A stretch of DNA of 64,000 nucleotides, taken from NCBI GenBank assembly GCA_022575985.1, contig JAKSXM010000014.1:25916001-25980000 (forward strand), given 5' to 3'. The stretch is from Anagrus nilaparvatae. Its lineage: Eukaryota > Arthropoda > Insecta > Hymenoptera > Mymaridae. The position numbers and the translations under genes were made by a program. This document shows, piece after piece, positions 38,379 through 51,016 of this stretch. The notes beneath the pieces are model-generated. The model did not search any database and was not told the DNA's origin. It saw only the letters and a list, made by a program, of their open reading frames with translations. Numbering within the stretch: position 1 is the stretch's first letter; the number at the start of each line of letters is the position of its first letter.

Positions 38379-39086
38379 GCACACTGATTCAGAAAAATAA
38401 AAAGCGGCAAAAAATTAGCTTCAAGCGAGGTTTTAATGAATTTCGATGCGGTTTGCGGCATTCAGTTCCTAAAAATGTGTATTTACCGAAAAGTACGGCA
38501 AGAATTTCTGATTATTTGAATTTTCACCCCTTAAGTACTTAAAACTACCCTTAAATAAGAGTTTTTTTATAACATTCATTTTTTGCAAAAATTAGTTGCC
38601 AATCACTTTTATAACTATTGTAAACATTAAAAATTGTGAATCTTCATGAATTTAAAGTAGAAGAAGAAAAACTGCCCCTATTAAAACCCTCTGGAGTACC
38701 TCTGAAACTACCCTTAAAATTCTAAGGCTATTTGCATGTGCAACTCAATTTCTTTGAGTAGTTTCAGAGGTATTTTGGGTTTTAATAGGGGCAGTTTTTC
38801 TTCTTCTACTTTAAATTCATGAAGATTCACAATTTTTAATGTTTACAATAGTTATAAAAGTGATTGGCAACTAATTTTTGCAAAAAATGAATGTTATAAA
38901 AAAACTCTTATTTAAGGGTAGTTTTAAGTACTTAAGGGGTGAAAATTCAAATAATCAGAAATTCTTGCCGTACTTTTCGGTAAATACACATTTTTAGAAA
39001 CTGAATGCCGCAAACCGCATCGAAATTCATTAAAACCTCGCTTGAAGCTAATTTTTTGCCGCTTTTTTTTTTCTGAATCAGTGTGC
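38379..39086. repeat. 708-bp near-perfect hairpin (foldback element)
   Basis: The arms (about 38379-38711 and 38755-39086) are inverse copies with only a handful of differences over ~330 bp: a short indel in the A-run near the end, one C/T in the middle, and a small mismatch near the loop. The loop is ~45 bp. The ends are GCACACTGATTCAG, flanked on both sides by AAT, a possible 3-bp target duplication. Minus-strand frames here are by-products of the arm sequence. It is either a very recent foldback transposon or a maintained hairpin locus. Confidence 0.88.
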
Positions 39087-42000
39087 AATGGTGCAAAAAT
39101 TTAGGCACTAGTGTCCAAAGTTTTTTGCCCATGGTACTTACAATTTTTTATGCCTACGAAAGCCTAGAACAAGAGTAGAAAATTCCAGTATTACGCACGA
39201 ATTTTATGCCCAGGAAGGCTGAAAAATTACTTTGGGAACTAATTTTTCTTTGAAATTTGATTAAATGGTTTTGAAATTATGATAAATAACGTCACAATTA
39301 AGAAAAAAAGTATTTCTCAAAATAATTTCATATTAGTTGATTTTTTAAAAAGTTTGTGTTATGCATTTTTTGAACAACCCTGAATGATACTTGAAATAAT
39401 ATTTAATAGTAAAAATTTAATGCTAAATTAAAAAAAGTACTTGAAAATAAATTAAATTAATTTTTTTTTTATTATTAAAAAACTTTTTATGAAACAATGA
39501 AATATTATTGATACTTAATAATTATTTTTTTACTTCAATAGGTACTTTTTTGTTTTTCATAAATCATAATTAAAAGTTAAAAAAAGTTTCTTAAGAACAA
39601 GAACAAATCTTATAGATAAAAGAAATTATATTAAAGATTTATTATAATTTTACGTAAGAATAATAAATTATTATTTTCTAAAGAATTAGATGCAATAAAA
39701 AAAAAAAGAAAAGTATTAATTTTAATTGTTTTTAACGATTTTTAAAATTATTCCGAAACATATCGAAATATTCCAAATTTATTTTATATAATTTAAGAGA
39801 TGTTAAAAAATTATAGTTTATATTAATCCTAATTAATTTAATTTATTTTAATTTATTAATATCTATAATGTAAATAAATTATATATGGGTAAATCCACTA
39901 CATTTTGACTTGATACTGATGCTTGTAAACACGTGATAGCTCTAAATTTTAGTGTTTTGTAAAGAAGTCTGAAAATTTGAATTTTTTAAGTTTTGATGCA
40001 CATGAATGTAAAAGATTAGCTGGAAATTAAAATGAAAGATGCCTGCGTATTTTATTATTATTAACAAACATTGGTAGACCTCTCAGATCAGAATCACAAT
40101 CAAAAACCCTAAATATGTAATATCCAGAAAAGTAAAGAATAACCCAAAGTGCATGTAAACTGCGATTTGGAGCATTCTTTATTTATGGACAAAGGCCTTT
40201 TAAAATTTTTCTGCGTCAGTGACAAGAGAACACGTCTTTTTCTTCTGCGCAACGGTTGGAAATACGTATTTTTTGGACACTGACCAGAAAAAACAGTATG
40301 TATACTATTTTTTTTCATTATTTTGATTTAAAAGAATTTATGTACTAAAGTAAAACACGAAAATTAAAGACTAATCAATTACTTACAAGTATTAAATTGC
40401 AGCTCAAAAGTAATAGATCCTCCCATATATCTAAATAGAATAATTCAAAAATAATAAAGATCAAAAATAAAACAAAAAGTAATTCACAAGGTGCTTTACT
40501 TATAATTATTCCATAAATTTATTTAAAAAAAAAATTCAATAAATTTATTGGAGAAATAAAAATATATAAACGACAATAAATATTAAATTAAAAAAAAATC
40601 CATATATATCAAATTATTTATAACAAAACATAGGATAAGGCAAAAAAACGTGTGTCTGTAAATACTAATTTATCAAGAAGCAAAAAATTGTTAAAATAAA
40701 TAAATAATTTTAGTGATAATTGAAAAAAAAAATGCATATCTAAAATAAATAATGTAGAAATTTATATGAAAAAAAAGCTTTTACCGGGAACATTTAAAAA
40801 AATAATTATAATAATAAATTTGTAATCAGCCAAAAATATGCATAACCTTGATAAGAAAACGCAATAATAATTTAGTATATAAAAATATGATTAGAATTAT
40901 CAGAAAAAAAAATCAAGGTTTTTGAAGAAAATATAATATGAGCTTTTGAGATATTTTTCCATAGCATACAAAGTAATCAAATATTTTGAAAAATTAAAGG
41001 AAGAATCAAGTGTTTTTCATTTAAATTAATTCAATGATTTTAAACTGTTGGACATATTTTGCTTTTTTCTAAACTTCTTAAATTCTTTCATATATGAGAA
41101 AAGTTTAACTATCTAAATATCTAAATTTTTTCTTCATTCCAAAATAAAAATTTGTAAAATAGGTGAAAAATTATAATAGTGTAGTTCAGGAACCTATTTT
41201 ACAGTCACTATTTTTTGCAAATAGATCCATAAAATTTTTCAATGAGTATTTAAGTTTTTGGGATACTGAATCAGAATATGAAATCAGTTTGTACCAAAAA
41301 TCGTCTAGCTACTCGCAACAGGAATTTTGAGATTATGTTTTGCGGGTTTTTTAACATTTTTATCTGTTCCTTATGTTTTTTAAGTCCCTGGACACGAATA
41401 TGGTATCTGTTTTTGTATTAAAATTCACTGGTTAGAATAACCTACAGTTAATTTACCATGGGCTTTTGAGTCGTTTTGGAAAAACGTAACCTTTAAATTC
41501 CTGTTGTGAGCAAACATACCATTTTCTGTAAAAATGGGCTAAATATTCATATTCAGTGACCTAAAAATTAATAAAATAATTTGATGGACCTATCAGAAAA
41601 AACGTAACTATGAAATAGGGATTCAGGCCTTCACTATTAACAAATTTTCTTTCAATAATTATGTGCCAAATAAAATTCTAATTTCCATAATATCACTTAA
41701 TTCAAAAATTAATACCAGCCAAAATATTTTTTGCCCTAACAGAAAAAAAAATTGTATAAAAAATTCTTTGTAATTTAAAAATAAAAAAAAATTACATTTA
41801 CGTTTAATTTAAAAAAATATATACATGTAATAATGCTTTTAAAATATTAATTAACTCTATGTAAAATGTATAAAGAAAAAAAAATATTAAATTTTGACAT
41901 AAAAAAGTTAAATTTTTTTTTCTATTTTATTATAATATGATGCTGTGTACAACGAAATACATATTAATAAAGACAAAAAAAAATTTTTGTATAAAACATT

Positions 42001-42589
42001 TTAGAAAATTTTGGAATTAAAATACATAAATATATATATATTTTTATTTGTATTAAATTTGAAGAACAAAAAGTAATTGCATTTTTTTAATGAAAAAATA
42101 TTTATTTGTGTAGGCATTTTTTGATTTTATCGTTGTTTATTCATTTTGAAGGTAATAAAAATTAAGTAAAGAAAAAATTATATTAATAAGTTTCTTGTAA
42201 TTATAATATAAACGTATGCTGTGTATGTTAAAAAAATGACATGTAATATGATAAAATTATGTATTATATATAAATTATAATTATAAGAATAAAATTCCAG
42301 ACAATAATAATAAAAAAAAAAATAATTAATATAAATGTTATTCAGAAAATTATGGTTCTTTTATTTATTTTATATTTTTATAGAAAATGATATTAACCTT
42401 CTCATTATCACTACATGACTAAAATGTCCTGTATTTCACTTCAATGCCTGCTCTCTTTGTAATCCAAAGCGTATTAATTTTGTTTCTGCAAAACTATCTT
42501 CTGGGGAATAACACGTAATTGCAAACCTTGAGAACTAGCTACACAGTGCTTTAACTCTTGTGAAGAATGATTTTCTGAAAGCAACTAGT
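39087..42589. other. intergenic AT-rich DNA with a decayed inverted repeat
   Basis: 41175-41638 is an inverted repeat with diverged arms of about 160 bp (aatagtgtagttcagg and acaggaatttt on the left, their inverse variants on the right). The rest shows only short accidental frames. 42400-42590 is less AT-rich and may already belong to the LINE that follows. Confidence 0.5.
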
Positions 42590-45500
42590 CTCGGGATCAG
42601 AAGTAAAAGAAGTGCCCAGGACTAGACCCCTAATTGAAAGTAGCTTCATGAGGTTGCTCGGAGTGAGGATTGTCAGATCCATCACCTGACAGGCTCCCAC
42701 AATAAGCATCTTTAAGAGGCGACCTGCCGGAGGAATCAGGGAACTTTGCTAAAATTTCTTTCTTAATTTCTTCTTACTAATAAATATTTTTCTTTCAGCT
42801 AAAAGTCTTCAACAAAACAGACGAGGCGCGTCTGTGGGCCCACGCCGCCAAGCGGTGTCCCACGGGTAAACTGCCGCTCATGGGAGCGGGTCTAGCAGAA
42901 GTGGTGTCCCTCCACACAACCCAACAGATCCTTACACCAATGAGGTAAAAATTATAGTGTAAAGGTCATTAGGGATCGCCAGCGGATTGACGATTTTTCC
43001 CGGTTTGGTTGCCGGAGGCCCGGTGTAGTGAAATAGTGGATAGGGCTCCATAGAGTCTCGGTCTTAGGACCGTGATACGGGATATGCACCATTGTGTTGT
43101 GCTATGCCCGTATAAAAGACATTCGCTGATGCATGCCCCGATGTGGTGCGTTATACCTATGTTATAAACATTCACTGATGCCATGGCACAAATTCCGGGT
43201 TACACTTTAGTCAGGAATGATCAGCAGGGTTGTGACTCGGGAGGAGTTGCCCTATATATTAAAAGTAACATCAAATACCGCATGAAACAGGTCTCAAAAA
43301 ATTGCCTGAGTATTTAGTATATGAAATTGACCTTTCAAGTTCCTTTCTTGTCGTAGCAGCAGTTTATAAACCTCCTAATTCCAGATTCCATAAAGGCATT
43401 GATTTTTTTGAAAATTTATCGAACATTATACTAAATTATAGCAATAAATTAATTTTAGGGGATTTTAATACTTATATGTATTATTCCAACAAAAAGTTCA
43501 ATATAATGTTCGACTTTATTCATGAAAATAGGCTTTATCTAGTACCCCATGGGGCTACTCATAAGGGTCCTGAACATTTCTCAGCTATTGACCTTTGTAT
43601 TATCTATGAAAATGATCGTATAATATCATACAACAAAATACCTTTCATCAACAACCATCTTCTAATTGATATAACATTAGACATCTTTGTGCCTAAACCC
43701 TCCTTTGCTCAGATATGGTATAGTAATTTCGATGTTATTACTCAAGAATTTACTCTAAGATTATTAGCCTTTGACTGCTCGTTTGCATTTAAAAATAGAG
43801 ATATTGATCAAATTTTGGAAACTACCGCAAGAAACATAACTTCAATCCTCGATACATTAGCTCCTTTCAAAGAATTCACGTTGAATAATAAATCTCTTCC
43901 TTGGCTTACTCTGGAATCAAAAAAGGGAATGAACGACTTAAACAATCGGTACAGAAAAGTTTATAGGTGTCGTTCTGATAAAAATTATGAAGCTTATAAA
44001 AACTTTAAAAATAAATTATGTGATAAGATTACAGACGAGAAGATTAAGGCTTATTCAGAAAAACTAAGCTCAAATAACTCGTCGGAAATATTTGGAAGGA
44101 ACTAAATCACTTGGATCTTACCAAATTCTCTATTAAAGAAAAATTAATCTATACCCCTGATCAACTAAATCATTTTTTTATTACCACTCAAAATGCTACT
44201 TCTTCTGTCCCACTTTTTCCGGCTTCAAATAACTTAAATAGGTTGAGTTCAAATTTTAATTTTAAGCGAATTAAATTGGAAAACCTAAATTGGGCGTTCA
44301 AGTAGTATTCAACTAAATCTATGGGCCCAGACGGGCTTTCATTAAAAGTTCTGAAGTTGTGTCTTCCTGCCCTGACTAATGTCTTCTTGGCCCTTTTCAA
44401 TAAGTCAATCATATTGAATAAGTTTCCTAAAGCTTGGAAACATAGTAATATTCTCCCTACAGCCAAGGTCCCTAACCCAAGTTCCCTCGGAGACTACAGA
44501 CCAGTATTTCTACTTTGTATAATTTCAAAAAATTTTGAGAAAATCCTTCATAGGAAAATTTCTGATTATTTAAATCACTCTGATCTCATTACAATTCTAT
44601 TTTAATTGACCTGTCAAAAGCTTTTTACAGGGTTTCTCATGAAAACCTTATTCGGTTTTTCCGAAAGTGTAATAAGTTGGTTTACTGCGTATCTTTCTGA
44701 TAGAACACAGTCAGTGATTTACGTAGACAAGGTATCAGTTGTAAAAAAGGTCATTAGTGGGGTCCCACAGGGTTTCATACTGGGCCCTCTTCTTATCCTA
44801 ATTTATTTGAATGACCTAAAATAATTAGATAATTAGGTGTATTTTATATTGAAAATTTATTTCTGTATTTCGAAATTCTTTCTGGTGCTGATTCTGCTAA
44901 ACAGCAATTCTGACTTTTGACTGGCATCCATTTAAACTTAACCAGATTTTCGCAGAGGGCTTTTAGGTTTAGAATACTGGCTTAGCTAATATTTTAACGA
45001 AGAGTCACCAGAATTCTTTAGTAAAAAATAAATTTTATCAGAATAGCAAATTACACTCTGTACAGACTTAGGCACTTCAAACATCTAGTAAACTCAAAAC
45101 TTCGCAAACAGCTTGTAACAACTCTGATATTTCCTCTCCTTGATTCAGGAGCTTTTTCTATGGGCAAATTATCTGAACTTCAATATTCTCGTCTCCAAAA
45201 ACTGCAAAATGCCTCTGTCAGGTATGTTTGCGACATTAAGTTCCCTCAAAGAACTTCCCCTGACAGAATAAAACTTGGTTGGTTTACAATATCATCAACA
45301 TCGAAAAACCTGATTACCTTAAGCAAAAAGTAAAAATTTACACCCCCTCAAGGGAACTTCGAGCCAAAAATCGCCCTCATCTAGTCGTAAATCCCTCCAC
45401 TAATCCTATTTACAATAATTCTTCGCTAATCTATATGATCTCTTTCTGGAACTCCCTCCCTGAAGAAATCCGTTTCTCTCGCTCAATAGATGCTTTCAAG

Positions 45501-45852
45501 TCCAACTTATATATGCATCTACTTGAGGTGGACAAACGTGATTCCAACAATCCAAATTAAATTAATCACTACAAATCTTTGCTCCATTCCTATTTAACTT
45601 TTTTTTCAAACCTTCATAGTTCTTACATTTATTAAATTCCTAATATCATCTCTCCTATATACCCTTCCCTCTAAATCATTTTTCTCCCAATTTTTAAATT
45701 AATCATGTTATTTTATTTTATAGTAAATTAAAATTTTAAAAAATCAAATTAATTATGTTATGCGTGACTGCAATTGTTATTTTATTATTTCTAATGTACT
45801 TCTAAAATTTTGTACAACCTTGTACGATAATAAACTTAATAAAAAAAAAAAA
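42590..45852 (+). mobile_element. CR1/L2-like LINE, degenerate
   Basis: The GC-richer 5' part (42590-43230) is of uncertain extent. Then comes an APE endonuclease: GGVALYIKSNIKYRM, a frameshift, EYLVYEI and VAAVYKPPNSRFH, LILGDFN (43440-43465) and a SAIDLCII block. RT follows: MGPDGLSLKVLKLCLP, GDYRPVFLLCIISKNFEKIL, a shifted LIDLSKAF block, then GFSESVISWFTAYLSDRTQS and SGVPQGFILGPL. The FADD catalytic block is absent, apparently through a deletion after about 44824. The C-terminal domain (45060-45560) includes LLDSGAFSMGKLSELQ, RIKLGWF and ISFWNSLPEEIRFS. A 3' UTR with poly-A ends at 45852. Several stops and frameshifts show it is dead. The SGVPQGFILGP and YLSxRxQ patterns suggest the CR1/L2 group. 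Confidence 0.85.
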
Positions 45853-47388
45853 ATAGCATCAGCCATAACAAGGAAAAATGATTAATAAATAAAACTCTTA
45901 GGTGCTTAAATATTAAAAACATCTAGCTTAGCCATCCGTTGAACGAAGAGTCTCAAATTTTATTGAAACAACAATTTTAAGGAGTCTTTAGATTCCCTAG
46001 GTTCAGAAAACTGCGAAGAATTTATAGGATTTTTTAGTAAATATTAAAAATAATACGATTTTTGGCATGATATGAGCTTGTTGTGAACATAAATTGTATA
46101 GTATTCAAATTTCCTGTTAAGACCTACAAAATTTGATTGTCCCAGGCAGTGATAGCCAGCAACGTTTGATACTTTCTGTAACGTTCTTCAAAAAAGCCAT
46201 TGACAAAAAAATTCGTACATAACATACTTTTCAAAAAAAATTATACTTCATTTGTTAAATTAGATTCGACTAAACGAACTCCATAATTGGAATTTGTTAC
46301 TTTACGAAAAAAAAATATATACTTCAACTCAAGACACTGATATATTAAATTACTTTCACAGCCAATTTAATAAAATAACTTCAGTAAATAAATTCAACCT
46401 ATTAATAGAATTAAGAATTTTCAAATTACATAGTTTGATTCTATAGTTTAGATAGTCAAGTTATTGTTATTAAATAACTGATTCCAGAGAAGTTTTAAAT
46501 ATTTTAGTCTTATGTCAGGCTGAACTAGTTTTAAAAAACTTAATTCTTGCTCCAATAACTTATAAAATTAATTTATAAAACAATAAACAATTTTTTATAA
46601 AGAAGCGAAATAATATTTTTTGATTTCCATAATTTGAAATTGACACCGCAGCACCAGGGTCTCGATTAATAAGATATAGATTCTGGTGATTTCTTTTCGA
46701 ATGAAAAGTTACAAATTCCTACAATTTATCTTATCAAATTTTTTAATTTAATTGCAAGCTGGTGCAGACAAGTATTAAAAACCTTATGTTAACATAAAGC
46801 TTGTTAAGGTCTAAAAATCAAATTCAAATAATTTTTGTGCTGCAAGTAAAGGTTTGTCCTTTTTTTAAAGCTTTTTTCACCAAGGTAAATTACTTTTATA
46901 AATTAACTGCAAATATTAAAATTAAAATTTTCCTTAACATGTAAATACAGTTGGAAACAATACAATTTAACAGCAGTTTTCAGTCAATATCTTAATCATA
47001 CTCGTACGCATATATATTTATATACAGAAAATGTAATTCAAATAAATCAATTACTAAATATTTATAAATATTCCAGATTTTAATTATTTATTATGATAAT
47101 TAAAAAATAAACAAAATATCATCATATTTATTATGTCGTAACAGTTCTTAAATCTAAAAATATAAGATTTTTGTATATAAATGTAAAAAATGTTATTTTA
47201 TATATAATTCACAATCTATTCATAAACATTCATTCACCTAAGTATTATATATTTCACTATAATAATTGTATTAAACATTGTAATCAGTCCAAATTTTTAT
47301 AAGCTTATAATCTAAAAAATTATATTTAAATTATGAAAATACAATGATTAGTAAAAAAAAAATTTATATACAAAAAAAGGCTAATAAT
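45853..47388. other. intergenic DNA downstream of the LHFPL gene
   Basis: AT-rich and without exons. On the minus strand it holds the 3' UTR of the tetraspan gene, whose polyadenylation site could not be fixed among many AATAAA-like strings. Confidence 0.45.
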
Positions 47389-47621
47389 TTAAAGTTGAAA
47401 ATTATGCTGAGAATGATTTAAAGTATTAGTTGACATTGTATGTCCAGGATGAGATTGGGAAGCACCAAAAATACTATGATGAGAATGAGATTTTGCACGT
47501 GAAAGATCACTGTAACGATCTTGATCTGGAGATGCAACAAGTAGTACTGGCCTTAATGACAATGATTTTCTTGAACCTGCCACACTTTGTGCTTCATTTA
47601 CATAAGCTGCATTTACTTCGC
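47389..47621 (-). CDS. LHFPL gene exon 4 (cytoplasmic tail)
   Basis: Acceptor aaaattttag|GC. The leftover G plus GC gives Gly, then EVNAAYVNEAQSVAGSRKSL and a Ser/His-rich end (HSHHSIFGASQSHPGH), stop TAA at 47391-47389. The tail lacks membrane segments. Confidence 0.85.
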
Positions 47622-50600
47622 CTAAAATTTTAAATTTATTTTGGTTAAAATTTTTTTAAATTTTTTAAATTATAATTAGAATAAATGTAAAAGGGTATCC
47701 TGAGATAAAATATAGGTGAAATGCCCTAAGACCCAAATTTTTAAATAAAGTCGATAATGGTGTCACTATGACCTTAACACTTGGATTATCATGTTACAAA
47801 TTTTTTATTACCTTCTTCGCCCCTTCTCCCCAAGGGGGACAAAAAACTTGTGTTTTTTGTGGGGATTTTTCGTACCTTACATAATTTATCAGTTACATCA
47901 CCAAATTGGCAAGGACGAACTTTTCACGTATAATTTTTGGGTAAAAATATTTTTAAGGTCTACAAAATTACGCAAAATCGAAAAATTTGTCTTTTGAGTT
48001 ATTCGTTAAAGGCACAGGAAATTTTATTTTTGCAGAATTTACATTTCATTGAAATACATTAACATAAATTTCGGATTACGCGGTGGTTCAACCTTAAAAA
48101 TTTAATTTACCGTTTTTTGTGTGCGATTTTTACGATTTTTCAAGCTTATTATACCTCAATTTTACTTTGTTTGTGGAAATGACCATAAACACCAAAAAAA
48201 AGTTTCCCTCAGGATAGCTTTCACTAGATAAACAAGTTTCATCTGGTAAAGCGAGTGATTAGAGGCATTAAGGCCGAAACGACCAAAACCTCTTTTCAAA
48301 TTTTAAATGCTCCAATTTTAAATGGGTTAGATCTCTGACTTGTTTAAATAGTGAAACCAGAATATCACTTAGTTCAGAGTGCCAAGTGTGGTCATTTTTG
48401 GTAAGCAGAACAGGCACTGTGAGATAAACCAAACTCTGAGTTAATTCGCTTAAGTCGACGATTATGGGACATCATGAAAGACTTTAGTTGCTTAAGACAT
48501 TTTTTGGGGGTTGGCGAATAGCGATTCGCCATCAAATGAGTATTATTCTACTATGCCGGCATCGTTGACTGTGCTATACGTATAAAGATGAATAGGGCTT
48601 TTTGCCATACCCGAAAAAAAAAATCAAATGAGAGTATTAGAATTTACTTATGGTTTGAATTTTTTGGCATATTTTTTCGCAAATAACTTATAAATTAAAT
48701 ATACCTTTGTAAAGTGATCCATTATTAAAAGGTTCAGGTTGCAATTTAACATGCCTTGATGCTAAAATAAATGCCAGAGCTGCAAGTGTAGCAGCATCCA
48801 AAGCAGCAATAGCTGCAAGTGGTACAGCCCAACGTATCGCACATGCACCAGGATTATATCTGAAAAAACAAAATATTTCAATTAATATTCATTTTGTTAA
48901 CATATAAAAAAAATTTAATATAATTTTTTATTACTTTGCAGCTGATGCACCACAAACTGTTCGAACTTCTAAAGAATCCCAACCTAGAGGATACACGCAG
49001 ACACCAACTGCCATGCATATAGCTGAAATAATTAATTAAATATAATTTAATTCCTTTTTTTAAATGAAAGTGAAAGTTGTTATTTACTTATTTATTAAAT
49101 CTCTTATAAATAAAGTGATAAACTAATAAAATTTAAATAAAAGTAAAATAATTTTCATTTTTATAAAAAAATAATCCTTTTATTTATTGAATTTTTAATT
49201 AAAAATATTATCAGAGCATATAAAAAAATATAAAATAATAAAAAATTTACAAAATTCCAGCTCTAAATTTAATATGAAATTATTTTGACACAAAAATTAA
49301 TAATTTTTCTATAAATAAAAAAAAATTATGTAAGAAAATAAATTCAATGAATTATTTAATTACAAACTTAAATTTGATAAAAATTAAAAGTTTATTTTTT
49401 ATTATGAGGTCATGAGTAGAACAGTGAAAGGTATTACATTACAATAATACTTTGAAATAAAAAAATAAAATAAAAATTGACAATCCAAACGTTACGAATA
49501 AAATTATATAAACTTTATAATCATAAACATTCACTATAAATAAAATTTTTTTATTTTTTAAATAAATAAAATCGAATTTTTGTTTAAATTGAATAAAAAT
49601 TTTTGAATTATTTAAAATAATCATTATTTATGTATAATATGTCAATACGAATTAAAATTTATATTTTTATTATGCATATAGTAGTATGGGATTTAAGGCA
49701 TACCCCTCGGATTTTTGGTAACTATTGATTTCTGCACTTTTTTTTAGCTGAATATGTTCATTTAGGTGTCTAGTTTATATGCAAAAAAATCCAGAATTTG
49801 CTCGGTAAAAATACTCCCCCCCCGCCCCCCATAATGGGGCGATAAAGAAAATTAAAAAAAAAACATTGGATCATGTTTATGATCCGTTTTCAAGAAAAAA
49901 ACTTCCTTACAACTTTTTTGGAAAATGATTTCCCTAGGAGATATGACGAGTGAAAAACTGCAATTTTTACCCCTAAAAATACGTGTTTTGGGTCAGTTTT
50001 TCTTTAATAGCTCAAAAAGTATTGCACTTGTTAAGATGTATAATGGCTCAATCCAAAAGTAAATAAAACGGGAATCATTTTCTAATTTATTTATTTGTCA
50101 TTGACCACTGCCAATGTAAACACAGCGCGTAAAAGATGGCGCTGTAATTGACAGTATGGCAATTTGCCATCTGTTTCCTCAATTATCTCCAAACAGGTAC
50201 GTTTTACAAAAAAATTTATTTTTTGCTCTTTTACAAAGCTAAAAATTATCTTTCATCTAAGACTAATTAGAGGCTTATAGCATTAATAATATTAAAGTTA
50301 CGACAATAATAAAATTAAAAAAAAATTTTAATTTTTAAAAAGGTCACCATAGGGGGGAGAAGGAAAATTCGGATCCAAAAATCCAAATAGGGAATATTTA
50401 ATTGCATATTTTTTTACATTTCCAGAAATTTTGGCCTTAATACATGGCGTACTTTTTGGTTTATAGTACAATAAATCTTCAAAAACATGCTATTTTCAGT
50501 AAAAATTCAAATAAATTTTCATTTTTTGGAAAATTATCGGAAAAATATAGTGCTTGCAGAAAATAACTTAGTAACAACCTTTTGTGGGGCAATTTCCCTA

Positions 50601-50981
50601 ATATCTCCGATCTTTTTTTTTTCTCCACGACACTTTCAGAACGATATCATTTCAAGAATTTTCAACTCTGCGAATTTTCTCATTTAATTTAAAATTTCAC
50701 TATTTTTTTTGCACAAAAGATAAAAGTTTTCATAATTAATGTATTCTCAATTAAAATCTCTTTAAAATGCCTTCTTTTTCATTTTCATATCTTTATTTAA
50801 AAAAAAGTTATTTAAGAAAACAGCAGACAATCATGTTTATCTTATCATCGTACGTCATTTATCTAGGCGACAAAGGTGAATTACTCCTATTGTTTTCCAA
50901 AAAATTATTGAAACCAATTTTTTTTTCAATCAATATTTTGTGCATTCAATAATTGCTGAAACAGGGGGGGGGGGGCTCTTA

Positions 50982-51016
<35 letters not shown>

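Noticed and set aside
38947..39132. 61-codon minus frame
   Set aside because: Entirely in the right arm of the 38379-39086 hairpin and its flank.
42800..42948. Exon-like block between ttctttcag and ATGAG|gtaaaa
   Set aside because: It lies in the GC-richer 5' part of the CR1/L2-like LINE and no host gene continues it in phase, so it is more likely LINE 5' sequence.
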